Counted from the first letter of the stretch, positions 1 to 10,887 are shown. The stretch: DNA of 64,000 bases from Saturnia japonica (GCA_033032175.1 CM065320.1:13473413-13537412), one strand, 5' to 3'. Numbers and translations are program-made. The notes: generated by a model from the sequence alone, not told the origin.

Positions 1-139
1 ACTTTTTTGTACCATAGGTTAATCATTCTGATCTTTTCTCAATTGATGTTAAGAAACTATGTAGCTCAAAATGGTGTAGTAAACTAAAAGGAAATGGCTC
101 TCAAGTGCATCTGCTGGAAGTGTTTGGCGAAAAATTTTG

Positions 140-345
140 TAACGAAGTTACTTATCGCGGAAAGGGAGCTAAACTGAACAAGTGTACAAAACGGCCGACA
201 CTAAAAAATCCAATCATATACGTATGTACCCATAGAATTTTCAAAAGTATGACAGTCGTGGTATTGGATCAGCTGTGCTATGACCAGATTTGTACGCATT
301 GTTGCATGAAGAGTAAGAGTTGTCTATTGTTCGAGTCTCGCTAGT
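140..345 (+). repeat. Interspersed repeat, family A
   Basis: GAAGTTACTTATCGCGGAAA followed by GGGAGCTAAACTGAACAAGT also occurs on the minus strand at 3640-3690. The part at 270-322 is repeated in inverted form at 525-575 (TGACCAGAT.TGTACGCA and AGTAAGAG). Confidence 0.55.
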
Positions 346-604
346 TAGCGATTTTTTTTAAGATATATTTCTATAGGTACATTCAAAATTGAATGTACTG
401 AATAAATTTATAAATCATTTATATTTTTATAATAATAATTAATTTATAAGAAGATATTTATTTTCATAACTATATGAACAAACACTTTAAAAAAAAGTTT
501 ATATAAAATCCTAAATGACTGATCACTCTTACTGTATATACAACAGTGCGTACATATCTGGTCATTACATAATATAAAGCGAAAGGAAATTCGTTACTAC
601 CTTC

Positions 605-740
605 GTTATTATAGATAAATTTTAGTTTTCTGCACACCTTCTCTATATAAACTTTAACCATGCAAAATCTCACAGTCTTCCGTGGACGTAATACGCTTAA
701 AAAAGTGTACAAAGTTCTTGCTTCGCGTATTATTATAATG
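605..740 (+). repeat. Family B element, partial
   Basis: TATAAACTTTAACCATGCAA, TCTCACAGTCTTCCGTGGAC and GTAATACGCTTAAAAAAGTG match 59600-59690. Only the 3' third is present. Confidence 0.6.
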
Positions 741-1559
741 ATAAAACCAGGTGAACATATAATAAAAAATGTCCTGTCACTATTTCCATACGGTTTGCAA
801 TACCATGAACTTAATACACAATTGATTTTTCCTTAAAAAACCGGTATTTAAGTTTTTATTTATGTAGGAAAATTTATAAATCCCGGTAAAGTACTAAATG
901 TTCAAAAAAACTTAAAATAAATGCTTGAAGAATAGTTTTATTGGTTCTATTTACTTGCCGAAAGTAACGTTTGTATGTCTCCAAGATAATCGAGCTTCTT
1001 TCAGACGAGTGGAAGAAGGTTTTCTTTTCGATGTGAAACGCTGTTGTTATCGTGAAAATTTTCTGTTACATTGAATAGGTATTGTATAAAAATCATAACT
1101 TATATAATCGTTATTATATACCAAATAAATAATAAAATATTTTGTAATTTTTCATGTGACCCAAAATCGTTGGTTTTATTCACACATTTGTCCATTCTCT
1201 GGAAAATAATATGATGTATTGATTAATGCTATTTCATTGTCCATGTTTGTATAATATTACAATAAATACCAAAATAGTAAACACAAAATTTTCAACTGTA
1301 TTCAGTAATCATAATTTTAATGGGATGTTCAACATTGCTTACATTTATTGGATACATATATTTTTCCAAGTAGTTTTGAGTCAATTGATTCTTTGTCTGA
1401 CCAGTCTTCTGTTAACTTTATCCACTCGATTGTTGTTTATGTAATAAAACCACTTGTTTTATGAATGTTTATAAGAATAAATTTAAAATTTTAGTATAGG
1501 AACATAGATTTAAATATATTTATATTTATTTAACTGAATTCAAAAAAGGCGGATGTTCT
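736..1559. other. AT-rich DNA, nothing recognised
   Basis: No coding signal, repeat or structure could be supported. Short open frames are of the kind expected in AT-rich sequence. Confidence 0.5.
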
Positions 1560-1700
1560 TTCTTAATTTACCTATTTAGATGATTATTTTTCTTCGGAAA
1601 TGGGGTACCTGAAGGGTAGTTCTAATTTAATATCCTTGGCATTTGGCTTTCGACTTCGATGATAAAACAGAGGAATTCTCAAAATCATTGACGTTAGTTT
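1560..1700 (-). repeat. Family C repeat, decayed
   Basis: The plus strand TTCTTCGGAAATGGGGTACC, TCTAATTTAATATCC and CTCAAAATCATTGACG follow 7700-7775 weakly. Confidence 0.38.
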
Positions 1701-1864
1701 TCTTTTTTGTTAATAATTGTGTTGTATTATAACAAATTTTGAACTGATGCAGACAAATTATTTGAACTGAGGTAATAATATATACAAATCAATAAAATTT
1801 ATTTGTTTGTTTGTAATGACAAAATAACAGCTCTTTATTAATTGCGTATGATAAAATATAGGGT

Positions 1865-2225
1865 AACTATACAAACTGTCTGTTTGTCTGTCTTTCTATT
1901 TGTTCAGGGTAATCTCCTAAACGGTTGTACCGACTCTGACGGGACTTTCATTTGCAGATAGCTGATGATAACTTATTAACGATGATAAATTACTAAGTAA
2001 CTTAGGCTAGTTTTATTTTAGAAAAAGAATTAGGGATCGGCTTACGCTGAGTAAACTATAGGAGATATTTCAAATTAAGTAGCGAGAGCATATGCCTATC
2101 TTCTAAGGCTCACCCACAATAAGAATTTTTATCTTTAAAATAACCGGGAGCGGTGGTAGGTCGATTTGCGCGTGTGCCCGATCGACGATATTTGTAGTCC
2201 ATCGCAGCCGCAGGCAAAGCTAATA
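1865..2225 (+). repeat. Family D repeat
   Basis: CTGTCTGTTTGTCTG, TAATCTCCTAAACGGTTGTA, GGGACTTTCATTTGCAGATA, ATGCCTATCTTCTAAGG, a CCGGGAGCG block and CCCGATCGACG follow the same order as 33255-33640. Non-coding, about 360 bp. Confidence 0.6.
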
Positions 2226-2229
2226 AAAA

Positions 2230-3565
2230 ACAAAATAAACCTATTTAAATACTTCATTTGAATGTCAGATTATGTAAAGTACATCTTCCAAAGTTCAGAA
2301 AAAAAAAACAAGTTGTAATACTAGGACCAAGCAACGTTAAATCATTCTAAATTTAAAAAAAGTTATATGATACATATTTTGCTTTGAGTTCAGATATGGT
2401 GGTGGTGATTGATAACTGTATTAATACCTTTGTTATTTATATTTTCACTCCAACTAGATAAGTCTACGAATTTATTATCGTTTTCCATATTTTGTTACTA
2501 AGCCTATAAGCTGAGATTTTCTTTCACCAAATAACATTAAGACTAATGAAAATTTACACTAATAAAACACTAGAAACCATCTGTTTGAATTAAAACAGTT
2601 ATTTGTGCTGTTATAAATACAGAGGCCTAAATAAACACATTTAAAGCACGGCCGTAGGATATTAAACAATTTTGTTAGCCTTACCGAAGTTATTATTTGT
2701 CTACCCCGAGATTAACAATGTGCACGAAACGTTGGGCTCGCGATAGGCTAGTCTTGACAAGGGAGTTTACCGCCGGAGCGGTGACAGCCCAAAAGTAAGG
2801 GATAAATTCATAGACGTATATATCACTGATAATGAATACTAAAAAGTATATATTTTACACAGGCATAATAAATAATACAACCACAGTTAAAAGATAACTA
2901 TTGATGATTAAATGACTGACCACCCGAATGAAATATTTTTTTTTTGTTTAATTAAAAAACTCAACATCTCTCTGTCTATATGTCCGTGTATGTTCTTACC
3001 ACTAATAACCCCTTAGATGTTATGGTGGGGCACCAGATATTAACAAATTTTCTTTCGTTATTTAGTATGTTATGATCAACCAAATTTCTACACACTATTG
3101 TATTTTTTTTATTTAAGGGGCTTTTACAGTTAATGTATGCCAGCCCCTTCGGAGCATATCCAAATTCTAGAAACTTTACATATTTTCTGTAGAAACTATT
3201 AGCTAAATATAAAGACTACATACTTCTATCCCTTATAATATAACTATTAACAATAACGTTCCATAGCTTACTAGCCGAACCAGTAGTATACCAACATCTA
3301 AAAAACATAACCCTAAATTGAAAATTATAAGACTTCTGCATATTTCATTCTTAACATATTCCACCAACAACTATTAAACATCTTGTATTTTCCACAGATT
3401 CGGGACTTTATATAAACGTTTTTTCTTCTAGTTTTTGTTAACAAAGTTATTAAAATAAACATTTTTTTAATAATTACTGATTAAGTTTATAATTTTCTTA
3501 TATATTTATAATAGTTATTAATGAAAAATATATTTAATTTTATAACTTTATAAACATAAACCTAC
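2230..3565. other. AT-rich DNA with an unassigned GC-richer piece
   Basis: 2690-2795 has CCCCGAGATTAACAATGTGC and CCGCCGGAGCGGTGAC (a hairpin). 3115-3420 starts AAGGGGCTTTTACAGTTAAT and GCCAGCCCCTTCGGAGCATA, which looks like a decayed retroelement 3' region on the minus strand, but no protein can be read. Confidence 0.35.
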
Positions 3566-3569
3566 AATT

Positions 3570-3695
3570 TTTTCTTTTACGGGACTCGCACCATCGATAT
3601 CTCGTACTCTAACAGTGTACAGTGCGCAGTGTCTGTCGGGTCACTTTCTTCAGTTTAGCTCCCAACCCCGCGATAAGTAACTTCGTCATAAAAGT
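3570..3695 (-). repeat. Interspersed repeat, family A
   Basis: The minus strand gives GACGAAGTTACTTATCGCGG, then GGAGCTAAACTGAAGAAAGT, matching 150-190 on the plus strand. Confidence 0.55.
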
Positions 3696-4329
3696 CAATA
3701 CATCTCCAAATTAGAAATCGCAATTGTACCTTTGCGTCTACCTTAAATCAGAGAACCAACATTTGATACTATTATATTATTATAACTATCTTCAGCTATA
3801 TTCAACAATTCACTTGTAAAACTCAAAGTTAACGCGATAAAAATATTCGTCTCATACGAGAGGTTATTGAATCATGTTAACTACTAACATTTTCGCAGAC
3901 CTTAGGATCTGTCACTCGCCATAAGTAGATAGGCGGTTACACCGTCATGAAACCGGTGCGAGCGTATTTTCGCTCCGGGCGCTATTTTCAAAGTGAACCC
4001 GGGTTTATTCAGTAGATAGAAAAGTGAAAAGATGAATGCTACTGACCCGTTTCACCTTTGTCCTTTGAGAATAGAGAGCTTAAATATAAGCGCACGGTGA
4101 TATTAAGTGGAATGAACATTTTGTTTCTTAAACACTAACAAAAGGGTCCCTTATAATTATGCCCTTGGTATTTGGTAAGACTCGACTAGTGAATGACATG
4201 CAAGTTAGATAAATCTTATGAGAATTATAAAGTGGCAGAACCTATGTGCCGTGCCTAATGTATATATATGCAATATTTTTTCCAATAGACTTATTTATTT
4301 AGGACGGCCAGTGGCCAAAACACTGGTAT
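3696..4329. other. Unassigned; one GC-richer patch
   Basis: 3900-4060 (GATAGGCGGTTACACCGTCA, GAGCGTATTTTCGCTCCGG with a GAGCG/CGCTC hairpin) is unlike the surrounding AT-rich DNA but matches nothing else in the window. Confidence 0.35.
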
Positions 4330-4640
4330 ACATGTATCTATACCAATATAATAAAAAGAAAAGATTTTATTTATTGTTTTTCCTTGTTTGTAATGGATAA
4401 ACTCAAAAACTACTGGAACGATTTTAAATTTTTTTTTCACCAATATAAAGCTGAAGTATCGGCGAGTAACATAGGTGATATTATAATTAGAAAAATTAAT
4501 TTATTTAAAAAAAAAAAATATCGATAGTTTTACACAAATTATAAAAAATTGCCTATATGGGTTCAATGGCGATGTTTGTCGTGTAAAACTAACACGGGTA
4601 AAACCATGGGGCACAGTTATCAGTTTATAAAAAACAATTT
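4330..4640 (+). repeat. Interspersed repeat (family E)
   Basis: GTAATGGATAAACTCAAAAA, CTACTGGAACGATTTTAAAT, CACCAATATAAAGCTGAAGT and GCGAGTAACATAGG are followed by an end block CACGGGTAAAACCATGGGGC. That end block is the reverse complement of 11520-11560. It is a frequent lepidopteran short element. Confidence 0.55.
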
Positions 4641-4861
4641 AAAAAACACAGCTTCATTTGCATTGACCTCATAGGGCTGCCTGCCACTGCATGCACTACA
4701 TTTTGGTAAACATTTTAATATACAAAAATAGCATTAAAACATTAAAAAACAACAAATTAGAGGAAAAACTATATATTCAAAATTTTAATAAACAAACATA
4801 AAATAGAAAATTAAATAATTATGTTAAAGTAAATACTAAGTAATATAAATAGTTAGATTTT

Positions 4862-4955
4862 TTTCTTGCTCCCCTGGAAGACCGGTAGAGAATGCTTTTT
4901 AGCATTAAGTCCTCCAATTGTACTTGTATGTGCAATAAAGGATATAATAATGATT
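4862..4955 (+). mobile_element. LINE 3' tail with AATAAA
   Basis: CTTGCTCCCCTGGAAGACC, GCATTAAGTCCTCCAATTGT and GTGCAATAAAGG followed by TAATAATGA form the usual 3' end of a lepidopteran non-LTR element with an internal AATAAA and a microsatellite-like end. Confidence 0.5.
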
Positions 4956-5418
4956 ATCAAAAATTAGGAGATTGTCTTCATGTCCCTCAACAACATTAAA
5001 GTTGTATCCTGAAACTGGTGAATGAAGCACGATATTAGTTCTTATAGCATTTTGAATAAGTTTATGGGATACCTGGGATATCTACCCCATATACTAATGT
5101 AATTTTTTGTAAAAGTTGTGGACATTCAATTTACTCTAAATAAGATATTAAATCTTTTACACAATTATTGAAGTGTAAGGTTACTCAAAAACATTTCTTT
5201 GAAAAAACGTGACTACCTTCCGTTTTGCAGAATGAATGTGGGTGGTATACAAATATGTTAGCAAGTAACACATAAGCGTCCAGAGATTGTGATTTATAAT
5301 AATTACTCGCAGTGTTATCCTAGTTATTTACCATTATACACCATAATTCATAATTAATAATTTAGTTAATCATCATATAAATTGATATTGTAAACTTATT
5401 ACTACATAATCTGACTTA
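4956..5418. other. AT-rich DNA, nothing recognised
   Basis: No coding or repeat signal was found. Confidence 0.45.
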
Positions 5419-5640
5419 CGATTAATTTGGTATAAAGCGGGTAGGACAATGATTAATTTTATATAAAGCGGGTAGGACTGCGATTATTTTGATATAAAAG
5501 CGGGTGCGTCAAGCCTTGGAGGAGGCATTCGTGAAAGTAACCTCTTTGACGACGATACTCTGTCTGAATAAACCACGAATATTAAACTTTTGGACTATTA
5601 TTCTACAAGACCCACAAGTTTTAACAGAAGGTAAGTTTAT
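5419..5640 (+). promoter_or_regulatory. Three 31-bp direct repeats with TATA boxes, then AATAAA: LTR-like promoter block
   Basis: Units start at 5419, 5450 and 5481 with exact 31-bp spacing. Each carries TATAAA (5431, 5462, 5493) followed by AAGCGGGT or AAAGCGGGT. After the third TATA come TCAAGCCTTGGAGGAGGC, CTCTGTCTGAATAAACC (AATAAA at 5567-5572) and a tail to about 5640. TATA, short R-like stretch and poly-A signal within 80 bases resemble a retrotransposon LTR. I found no partner LTR or coding part, so it may be a solo LTR or a host promoter. Confidence 0.4.
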
Positions 5641-6089
5641 TTTGGGCTTATTCTGGTTTGGCCTGTGAGCCATTTGTAATTTTTTTTTTACTTTACCACC
5701 CGGCGATGCGCTTATGTGATACTTCTGGATTAAAAGTGGGCTACTTTTAAGTTTTTTTTTATTGTACTTTCACTTGTTAGCTCATATAAATATAGCGTAA
5801 TACTATATAAACTAGATTGCTCTTGCTCTTTGAAATGTCCTCTACCTGCCAATGAAAGTCTTGTCAAAACCAATATAGCCTTTTCGGAGTAATTTAATAC
5901 CCGAACAAACAAATAGATATACAGTCGTTTTGGTAACGTGCTAATAACGAGCTAAATAAAAGCCTTAATTTTAAAATTACAGACATACACTTATTTATTT
6001 TTTATTTGTATATATGTATAGGTAGGAGGGAAAAAGAGAGGAGATAAGAGAGATAGGGAAAAGAGAAATTTCTTTAGAGATTTCTCTCT
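5641..6089. other. Unassigned, ending in a purine-rich tract and hairpin
   Basis: 6022-6066 is almost pure purine on the plus strand. AGAGAAAT...ATTTCTCT at 6063-6088 forms a short hairpin immediately before the family F LINE end. Confidence 0.45.
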
Positions 6090-6345
6090 ACTTGGGGCAG
6101 CCCGAGTGGTGAAAATATACCTCCACCCTACAAAAAATCACAGCAATATAACCTTGTATTGTGTTCTTGCGGTTAGTAGGGTTTCCACTCCTTGGGTTAG
6201 GGGGGTTAAGGTCGGCAACGCGCTAATGATACTTATCGTATTACAAGCATCCATAGGCTTTGTTAGCCGCTTAACATCATGCGAATCCTATGCTTGTTTG
6301 CAACAATTACCAAAAATTTTTTGCTTAAAAACGTTCAATATGATT
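6090..6345 (+). mobile_element. LINE 3'-end repeat (family F)
   Basis: GGGGCAGCCCGAGTGGTG, CTCCACCCTACAAAAAATCA, CAATATAACCTTGTATTGTG, GTCGGCAACGCGCTAATGAT and a final CCGCTTAACATCATGCGAAT...GCTTGTTTGC follow the order seen in many lepidopteran LINE 3' ends. Related copies are at 54080-54290 (plus) and 58710-58900 (minus). Confidence 0.62.
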
Positions 6346-6778
6346 TTATGAAAGTAAAACGGCTCATGAGTTGCAAATAAACAATAAAATAAGTATACAC
6401 ATACTTTTCATTTAAAAGCAAAAGTGCAGCATAAAACCTACTCTACCATAATGAACTCCGTGCCAAACATAACCGTCGCTAGCCGAATTTAGGCCAACTA
6501 CTTTTTCCACCACAATTGACTCCTAAAGTTTATGGATATAGTTGTCATAAATTTTATTCACAGTATAGTAAAATTTGATATACCTACGTCAAAATGTTTT
6601 TATCGTAATAAAGCCGGGGCACGAATATCCGGCCTAAATCTGCATGGAACATCGAGTATCGAACACATTGCTCCGGGAGTCATCAACGCCGACGATTAAC
6701 AGGATCGCCTTATAAAGTATGCTTAAAATATTGCGAATTTGTTTTTGGAGTTTACCCCTAAAGAATCGATTTTCATAT

Positions 6779-6840
6779 AAGAACCCGGTATGGAATTTTT
6801 ATGAGGAGTGAAATTTATTAAAAGCGTTACCTATGTTTTA
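6779..6840 (+). repeat. Interspersed repeat (family G)
   Basis: AGGAGTGAAATTTATTAAAA followed by GCGTTACC, with AGAACCCGGTATGG upstream, matches 42730-42790. Confidence 0.45.
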
Positions 6841-6880
6841 TATCAAAAGGTCATTACTTCTTAGTAAATACCAGATTTAT

Positions 6881-6890
6881 GCGCCATCTA
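6881..6890 (-). promoter_or_regulatory. CTCF-like motif TAGATGGCGC (minus strand)
   Basis: The minus strand reads CTACTAGATGGCGC, one mismatch from the 14-base CTCF core CCACTAGATGGCGC. It pairs with the site at 6963. Confidence 0.38.
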
Positions 6891-6962
6891 GTAGATTATT
6901 TTACTTTTTTGATTACTTTAAATATAAGTACAGTTTTATTTATTCTTTATTATATTTGCTGA

Positions 6963-6972
6963 TAGATGGCGC
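6963..6972 (+). promoter_or_regulatory. CTCF-like motif TAGATGGCGC
   Basis: The 10-mer matches the core of the CTCF consensus (YAGRTGGCRS). The inverted copy is at 6881-6890, 72 bases away, in divergent orientation. It could equally be the arm of a short inverted-repeat element. Confidence 0.35.
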
Positions 6973-7104
6973 TATTTCTATTATTATTAATCTTCAATTA
7001 TTCCATGACAATGGTACTTAAGGAGTAAACTCCAGACGTGCGTCGGAGCTAGCGCACACATACACACCTTATTTCCTTGACTCTTTTAATTCAAACCACT
7101 GTGG

Positions 7105-7355
7105 CATTTGGAACAAGACTTGGTTTTAGTCTGAAACATTAACGTATTTAAAATGCAAGCTATCAATCACTGAATCATATCAAAACCACACGCGCTGAAC
7201 TCCGGAGCCATAGCTTACTGTAACCACCATCTCGGCACGAATTAAAAAGTTCACCAAATTACTGTGAATCTGTCGGACTGTCTGTCGGCTAGTGTGTTCG
7301 TTTCTTCCTACAATATTGAATCCTTTCAGCATATCATGATGAGATAAATGAGTAG
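7105..7355 (+). mobile_element. LINE ORF2 3' end, heavily decayed (family I)
   Basis: ACACGCGCTGAACTCCGGAG, a block TAACCACCATCTCGGCACGA and a later GTCTGTCGGCTAGTGTGTTC line up with the better copies at 14635-14910 and on the minus strand at 10888-11240. No useful open frame remains. Confidence 0.5.
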
Positions 7356-7582
7356 GCCGGTACGACAGCAATGAATTATAGATATCTCGGTAGGCGCTGA
7401 TTTTGTAGAATTACACTATGGTTACACATACAAACAGTTGATCAATACACCTACTTTGAAAACAGCTCCATCCGCATTTTAATCAATCGCCACTTTAAGA
7501 TTATTATACATATTTAATATAATATTATTTTAATAAATAAAAATGACAGATAGTAAAATCGTACAATAATTAAATTATTTTT

Positions 7583-7775
7583 ACGTCCGAAATTTTTTAA
7601 TCGACTTCAATATACGAAGGAGTTTTTCTATTCGAATGTATATATTTTTTTAATAGATGTTCAGCCATAACTTCTTTGTTTAAGAACCGATTTGGTTGAT
7701 TCTCTTTTCGTTGGAAAGGGGATATTTCAAGGTTGATCCTATTCTAATTTCATTGGGACTTTCAAAATCATTGAA
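7583..7775 (-). repeat. Family C repeat
   Basis: TTCAGCCATAACTTCTTTGT, GAACCGATTTGGTTGATTCT, TTTCGTTGGAAAGGGGATAT and CTAATTTCATTGGGACTT match 49740-49835. This is a common short lepidopteran repeat ending in a CTCCTCCTTTTTTTGAAGTC-type block on the other strand. Confidence 0.55.
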
Positions 7776-8342
7776 GTACTCGTAAAACACAATCAAAATT
7801 AACTAATCGGTTTTTACCGTCCTGCAGAGATGTTTTAAACATTTTATTAGATAGATACATTTACTCAATCATTTCATAAATACGTCGACGTTTTGACCTT
7901 GAATATTAAAACATCCCTAACTCTCGAAAAGCACCGGGAGGCTCATCGGTATTCGTAAATCGAACGACCATCGAACGGGGTGAATTTATGATCTGTGCAG
8001 GCAGCTGCACGAGGCGAGGCATCAGCTATAACTCATGCAGACAGCCGCACATACTGATTAGAGAACTGTGCTTAGAAGTTGAACCTTGATATTTAACCAA
8101 TTCAATAGCCATTTACTTAAATACAATTTAAATTACTAACGTTTATTTATTTCATAGATAACTTAGGGAAGAGACGTTATGTCTATGTTGTTTTACAGTG
8201 GTTTTGTTAAGCTAATTTGAAGACCTGTTCCTTAAAATATTGTGGTATTGTAGGTTCTTTCAATATAATTTAATATTACAAAAAATGCAACAATTTCTTC
8301 TAATTAATAATAATTATGTGCATTATGTAAACAGTGCATTCA
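7776..8342. other. Unassigned DNA
   Basis: 7990-8055 has two related GCAGGCAGCTGCAC and GCAGACAGCCGCAC strings about 50 bases apart. Nothing else was recognised. Confidence 0.4.
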
Positions 8343-8412
8343 TTGCGGCGATTATTGGAGGAGGCCTATGTTCAGCAGAAGAAGTGTTTCGGCTGAGATG
8401 ATGATAAATAAT
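8343..8412 (+). mobile_element. Last 70 bp of an RTE-type LINE
   Basis: GGAGGAGGCCTATGTTCAGC, then CGGCTGAGATGATGATAA, is the terminal EAYVQQ-like codon block plus the ATGATG tail, as seen on the minus strand at 18531-18590. Nothing else of the element remains. Confidence 0.7.
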
Positions 8413-8454
8413 TATATGAGGTTATTAATCACTCTTAGAATTTTATTCCTTCTC

Positions 8455-8570
8455 TAATTCCGAGTAGAAGAGTATAAAAGGCTTAGCACACAAAGAGCGA
8501 AGAACCCCAAGTTCGGTGAAGCGGTAAAAGCTGCAGCGGTTTCAGGGCCCCTAAGGCTAACAGTTATAGT
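8455..8570 (-). repeat. Family H repeat
   Basis: On the minus strand ACTGTTAGCCTTAGGGGCCC, then CTTCACCGAACTTGGGG, matches the plus strand at 36747-36802. A 65-codon frame covers it on the minus strand, but the two copies do not share a conserved protein with a known match. Confidence 0.5.
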
Positions 8571-9028
8571 CAGTTCTAAAAAAAAGTGAAAAACATTCTT
8601 ACTGAGATCGTCGGAAGGTTCATATTGCCCGAAGACATTCTTTATTGTCAACTAAGCGAAGAATGATACAGCACCGTCATGTTAATCAATATAACGCAGC
8701 CCTCCATGAAACCGAAACCAATCATAAAGTCAGGTTTCATGATGTCAACTTTGATGACGCTATACCTACTTGTTTTAATTCTTGTCTCATTTTAAACTAA
8801 GTATATTATCTTTAAATCCGATGTGCCAAAAGGAATGACTATGGCGTATTGAGGATGAAAATCACTTTATCGCATTAAATTTAACAATTCACGAAACTCT
8901 AACCCAATTTCTACGTATCAATCTTTGCTTTTAATCTGAGTAAGCGGAATTCACCGTTAATTCAACAGAGCCGTTGTGTATGGTTTCGCGCAAATTGGAG
9001 ATAATTTTCACTCTCGGCAACTTTGTTC
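8571..9028. other. AT-rich DNA, nothing recognised
   Basis: No coding or repeat signal was found. Confidence 0.4.
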
Positions 9029-9132
9029 TATATAAACTTGTTAACTGATGTCACTATGCTTCAGCGTTTACTCGTATACGTCTAAAATGTATTCTGTGGT
9101 CTTTTCAGTCTTGAGATTCCTTTGTTATTTTT
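9029..9132 (+). promoter_or_regulatory. Possible TATA promoter with a 15-codon signal-like reading frame
   Basis: TATATAAA is at 9029-9036, an initiator-like TCAGC at 9061-9065 and an ATG at 9087, followed by the hydrophobic MYSVVFSVLRFLCYF and a stop at 9132. The spacing is right for a promoter of a small secreted peptide, but the frame is too short and no convincing donor site or second exon was found. It may be coincidence or a dead gene start. Confidence 0.2.
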
Positions 9133-9287
9133 GATTTTATTGTCATAAAAATGATTTACTCTATTACAGATATTAGCGATTTTGTTCACAAAACTGAGTT
9201 CAACCCAACTAAAAGTGAATAAATGTTTTTTTTTTTAATCGAAACTCGGCTAAGTAGTCACTTTGCTTAACCATAGTCACCGTGAGA

Positions 9288-9372
9288 CTAACAATCCATC
9301 GTCAGTCATGGATGTCATGCAAGCCTGCTCAAATGTCCCTTTACGTTATGTTTGAAGGACTCCAAGTTGTTG
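9288..9372 (-). mobile_element. LINE ORF2 3' end, short piece (family I)
   Basis: The string CCTGCTCAAATGTCCCTTTA followed by GTTATGTTTGAAGGACTCCA matches 10979-11010 and 58455-58495 in the same orientation. These encode the last codons of the LINE on the minus strand. Confidence 0.55.
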
Positions 9373-10409
9373 TTATTTTTTTAAATCTATGAAATTAAAG
9401 TCCAGTTTCTTATAAATATTGGGTTGAGTAAAAAAATAAATTACGGAGCTTGTTATGGAAGGGAACCCTTTAATCTGGCCAAACATGTCTCAGCCCAGGG
9501 TTGACATAATTTGATGTGGTAATATTCTGATGCTTACCGGCCGTCGCAACGTAGTTGAATCGTAGAGGTCGCACGTATTTTAGCTTTCGTTGAAGATAAA
9601 TATCATTACGAAAACATAACATGGTGGATATTTTAAGTAAAATTACCTTGTCGGCTACACCTTCAAAATCTTTCATTGAGCACCTATACATTTATTCTGA
9701 TTACTACATTCGAGAATAAAGTGTTATTATGGTAAAAGTTTAATTTTAACAGGATAAAACAAAAATCAAATGTCAAAAATGAGTAAATTTCAATTCTGCG
9801 CCGTCTCTACGAAATTCTGCAAACCAAGGACTGCCCCGAACAACACTTAACTTTGAGGAAATAACAAACGAGCCTCAAACTTTGTCGGGCAGTTTGACCT
9901 ATGCCATTCAGTCACTGAATTTCAGTACTCACATATGCCACAAGTATGAAATATTCATGAGGTGATTCAAAATCAGAGGTCACAAAGCTGTTATAAAATA
10001 AAATCTAGTTCAGAAGGTGAACTCAATAAAAACGTATTTAAATTATTAAAACTGACTCAAAAATTTATTATATTTAGGTTTCGTTACTTCTTATTAATTC
10101 TCCTTGTATTATTCTGGTCATTCTAGAATTGGCTAATTTAACTTAAACAATTACTTTCCCAACTGCTACGAATCAACTCAAATCCGGTGTAAAGTGGATT
10201 TATTTAACAAAGCCTGTATCAAAATATTTGAAATTGTAAATTTTTAGATGTGTAGAGGTGGGTGAAAATTCAATGGAAAAATTCCATTACATTCATCCAT
10301 ACATATCTACATATTATGGGTATAGCTGCTACCTGCAGCGTGAAAGAAAATGTTGCTTGATTAGTCCCGTTAATCATAAATGAATACCACTAATCTGATT
10401 CCACTTAAA
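9373..10409. other. Unassigned DNA, one 73-codon minus-strand frame
   Basis: 9470-9691 (minus) reads MKDFEGVADKVILLKISTML in a mixed-composition stretch. It matches no family I know, and no splice context was found. 9780-9990 also has unmatched non-repetitive sequence. Confidence 0.35.
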
Positions 10410-10535
10410 AACCGAAGAGGTTATAGATGGATTGTGTGAGGAATGTAAATGTTAATGTGTGATATGTGTATAAAAGGTGTGAATACTAAAATGAGAGTTG
10501 ATACAGTAAAGTGCTAAAGAAAAGCACGTTAAGAT
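10410..10535 (+). mobile_element. Probable decayed LINE C-terminal codons
   Basis: TAGATGGATTGTGTGAGGAA, GTGATATGTGTATAAAAGGT, GTGAATACTAAAATGAGAGT and a final GATGACCC resemble the '.RWMD.VK.DM..KGV...M..DR.EWK...CCADP' tail of certain LINEs. Several stops interrupt it. The family assignment is weak. Confidence 0.4.
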
Positions 10536-10689
10536 GACCCTACTTAATTTGTACAAATATAAGAAGAATATGATAGATTCTGATGATTCCCGTATTGCAA
10601 TATTCATTGGTACTATAAACACAGTTCGTTACATTATTAAAAAATACGAATATGAAACTTGTTGTATGTAAATTTTCCTTTTTTATTCT

Positions 10690-10840
10690 TTATGGCCACA
10701 ATCTTATTTGCTATTAGGTAACAATGTGGCCTAAGATAAACACACGAAACCTAGTGGGCGAAGTGCTGCTGCCGGAACACACCTATAAGTGTTTGGCGAC
10801 AGTTTTTTTAACTTGAGGAGTGGGCATTAAAAAATGCAAT
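10690..10840 (-). mobile_element. tRNA-derived SINE body (family S1)
   Basis: GCCACAATCTTATTTGCTAT, then GCTGCTGCCGGAACACACCT, ATAAGTGTTTGGCGACAG and AACTTGAGGAGTGGGC match the plus-strand reading of 60370-60520. The tRNA-derived head is absent. Confidence 0.6.
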
Positions 10841-10887
10841 GCAGTGGTTCTATCACGATGTTTTCATAGAATGGGAAAGTGACTATA

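Noticed and set aside
9470..9691. 73-codon minus-strand frame of mixed composition
   Set aside because: No family match, no splice sites in suitable phase and no repeat copy to compare. It cannot be supported as an exon.
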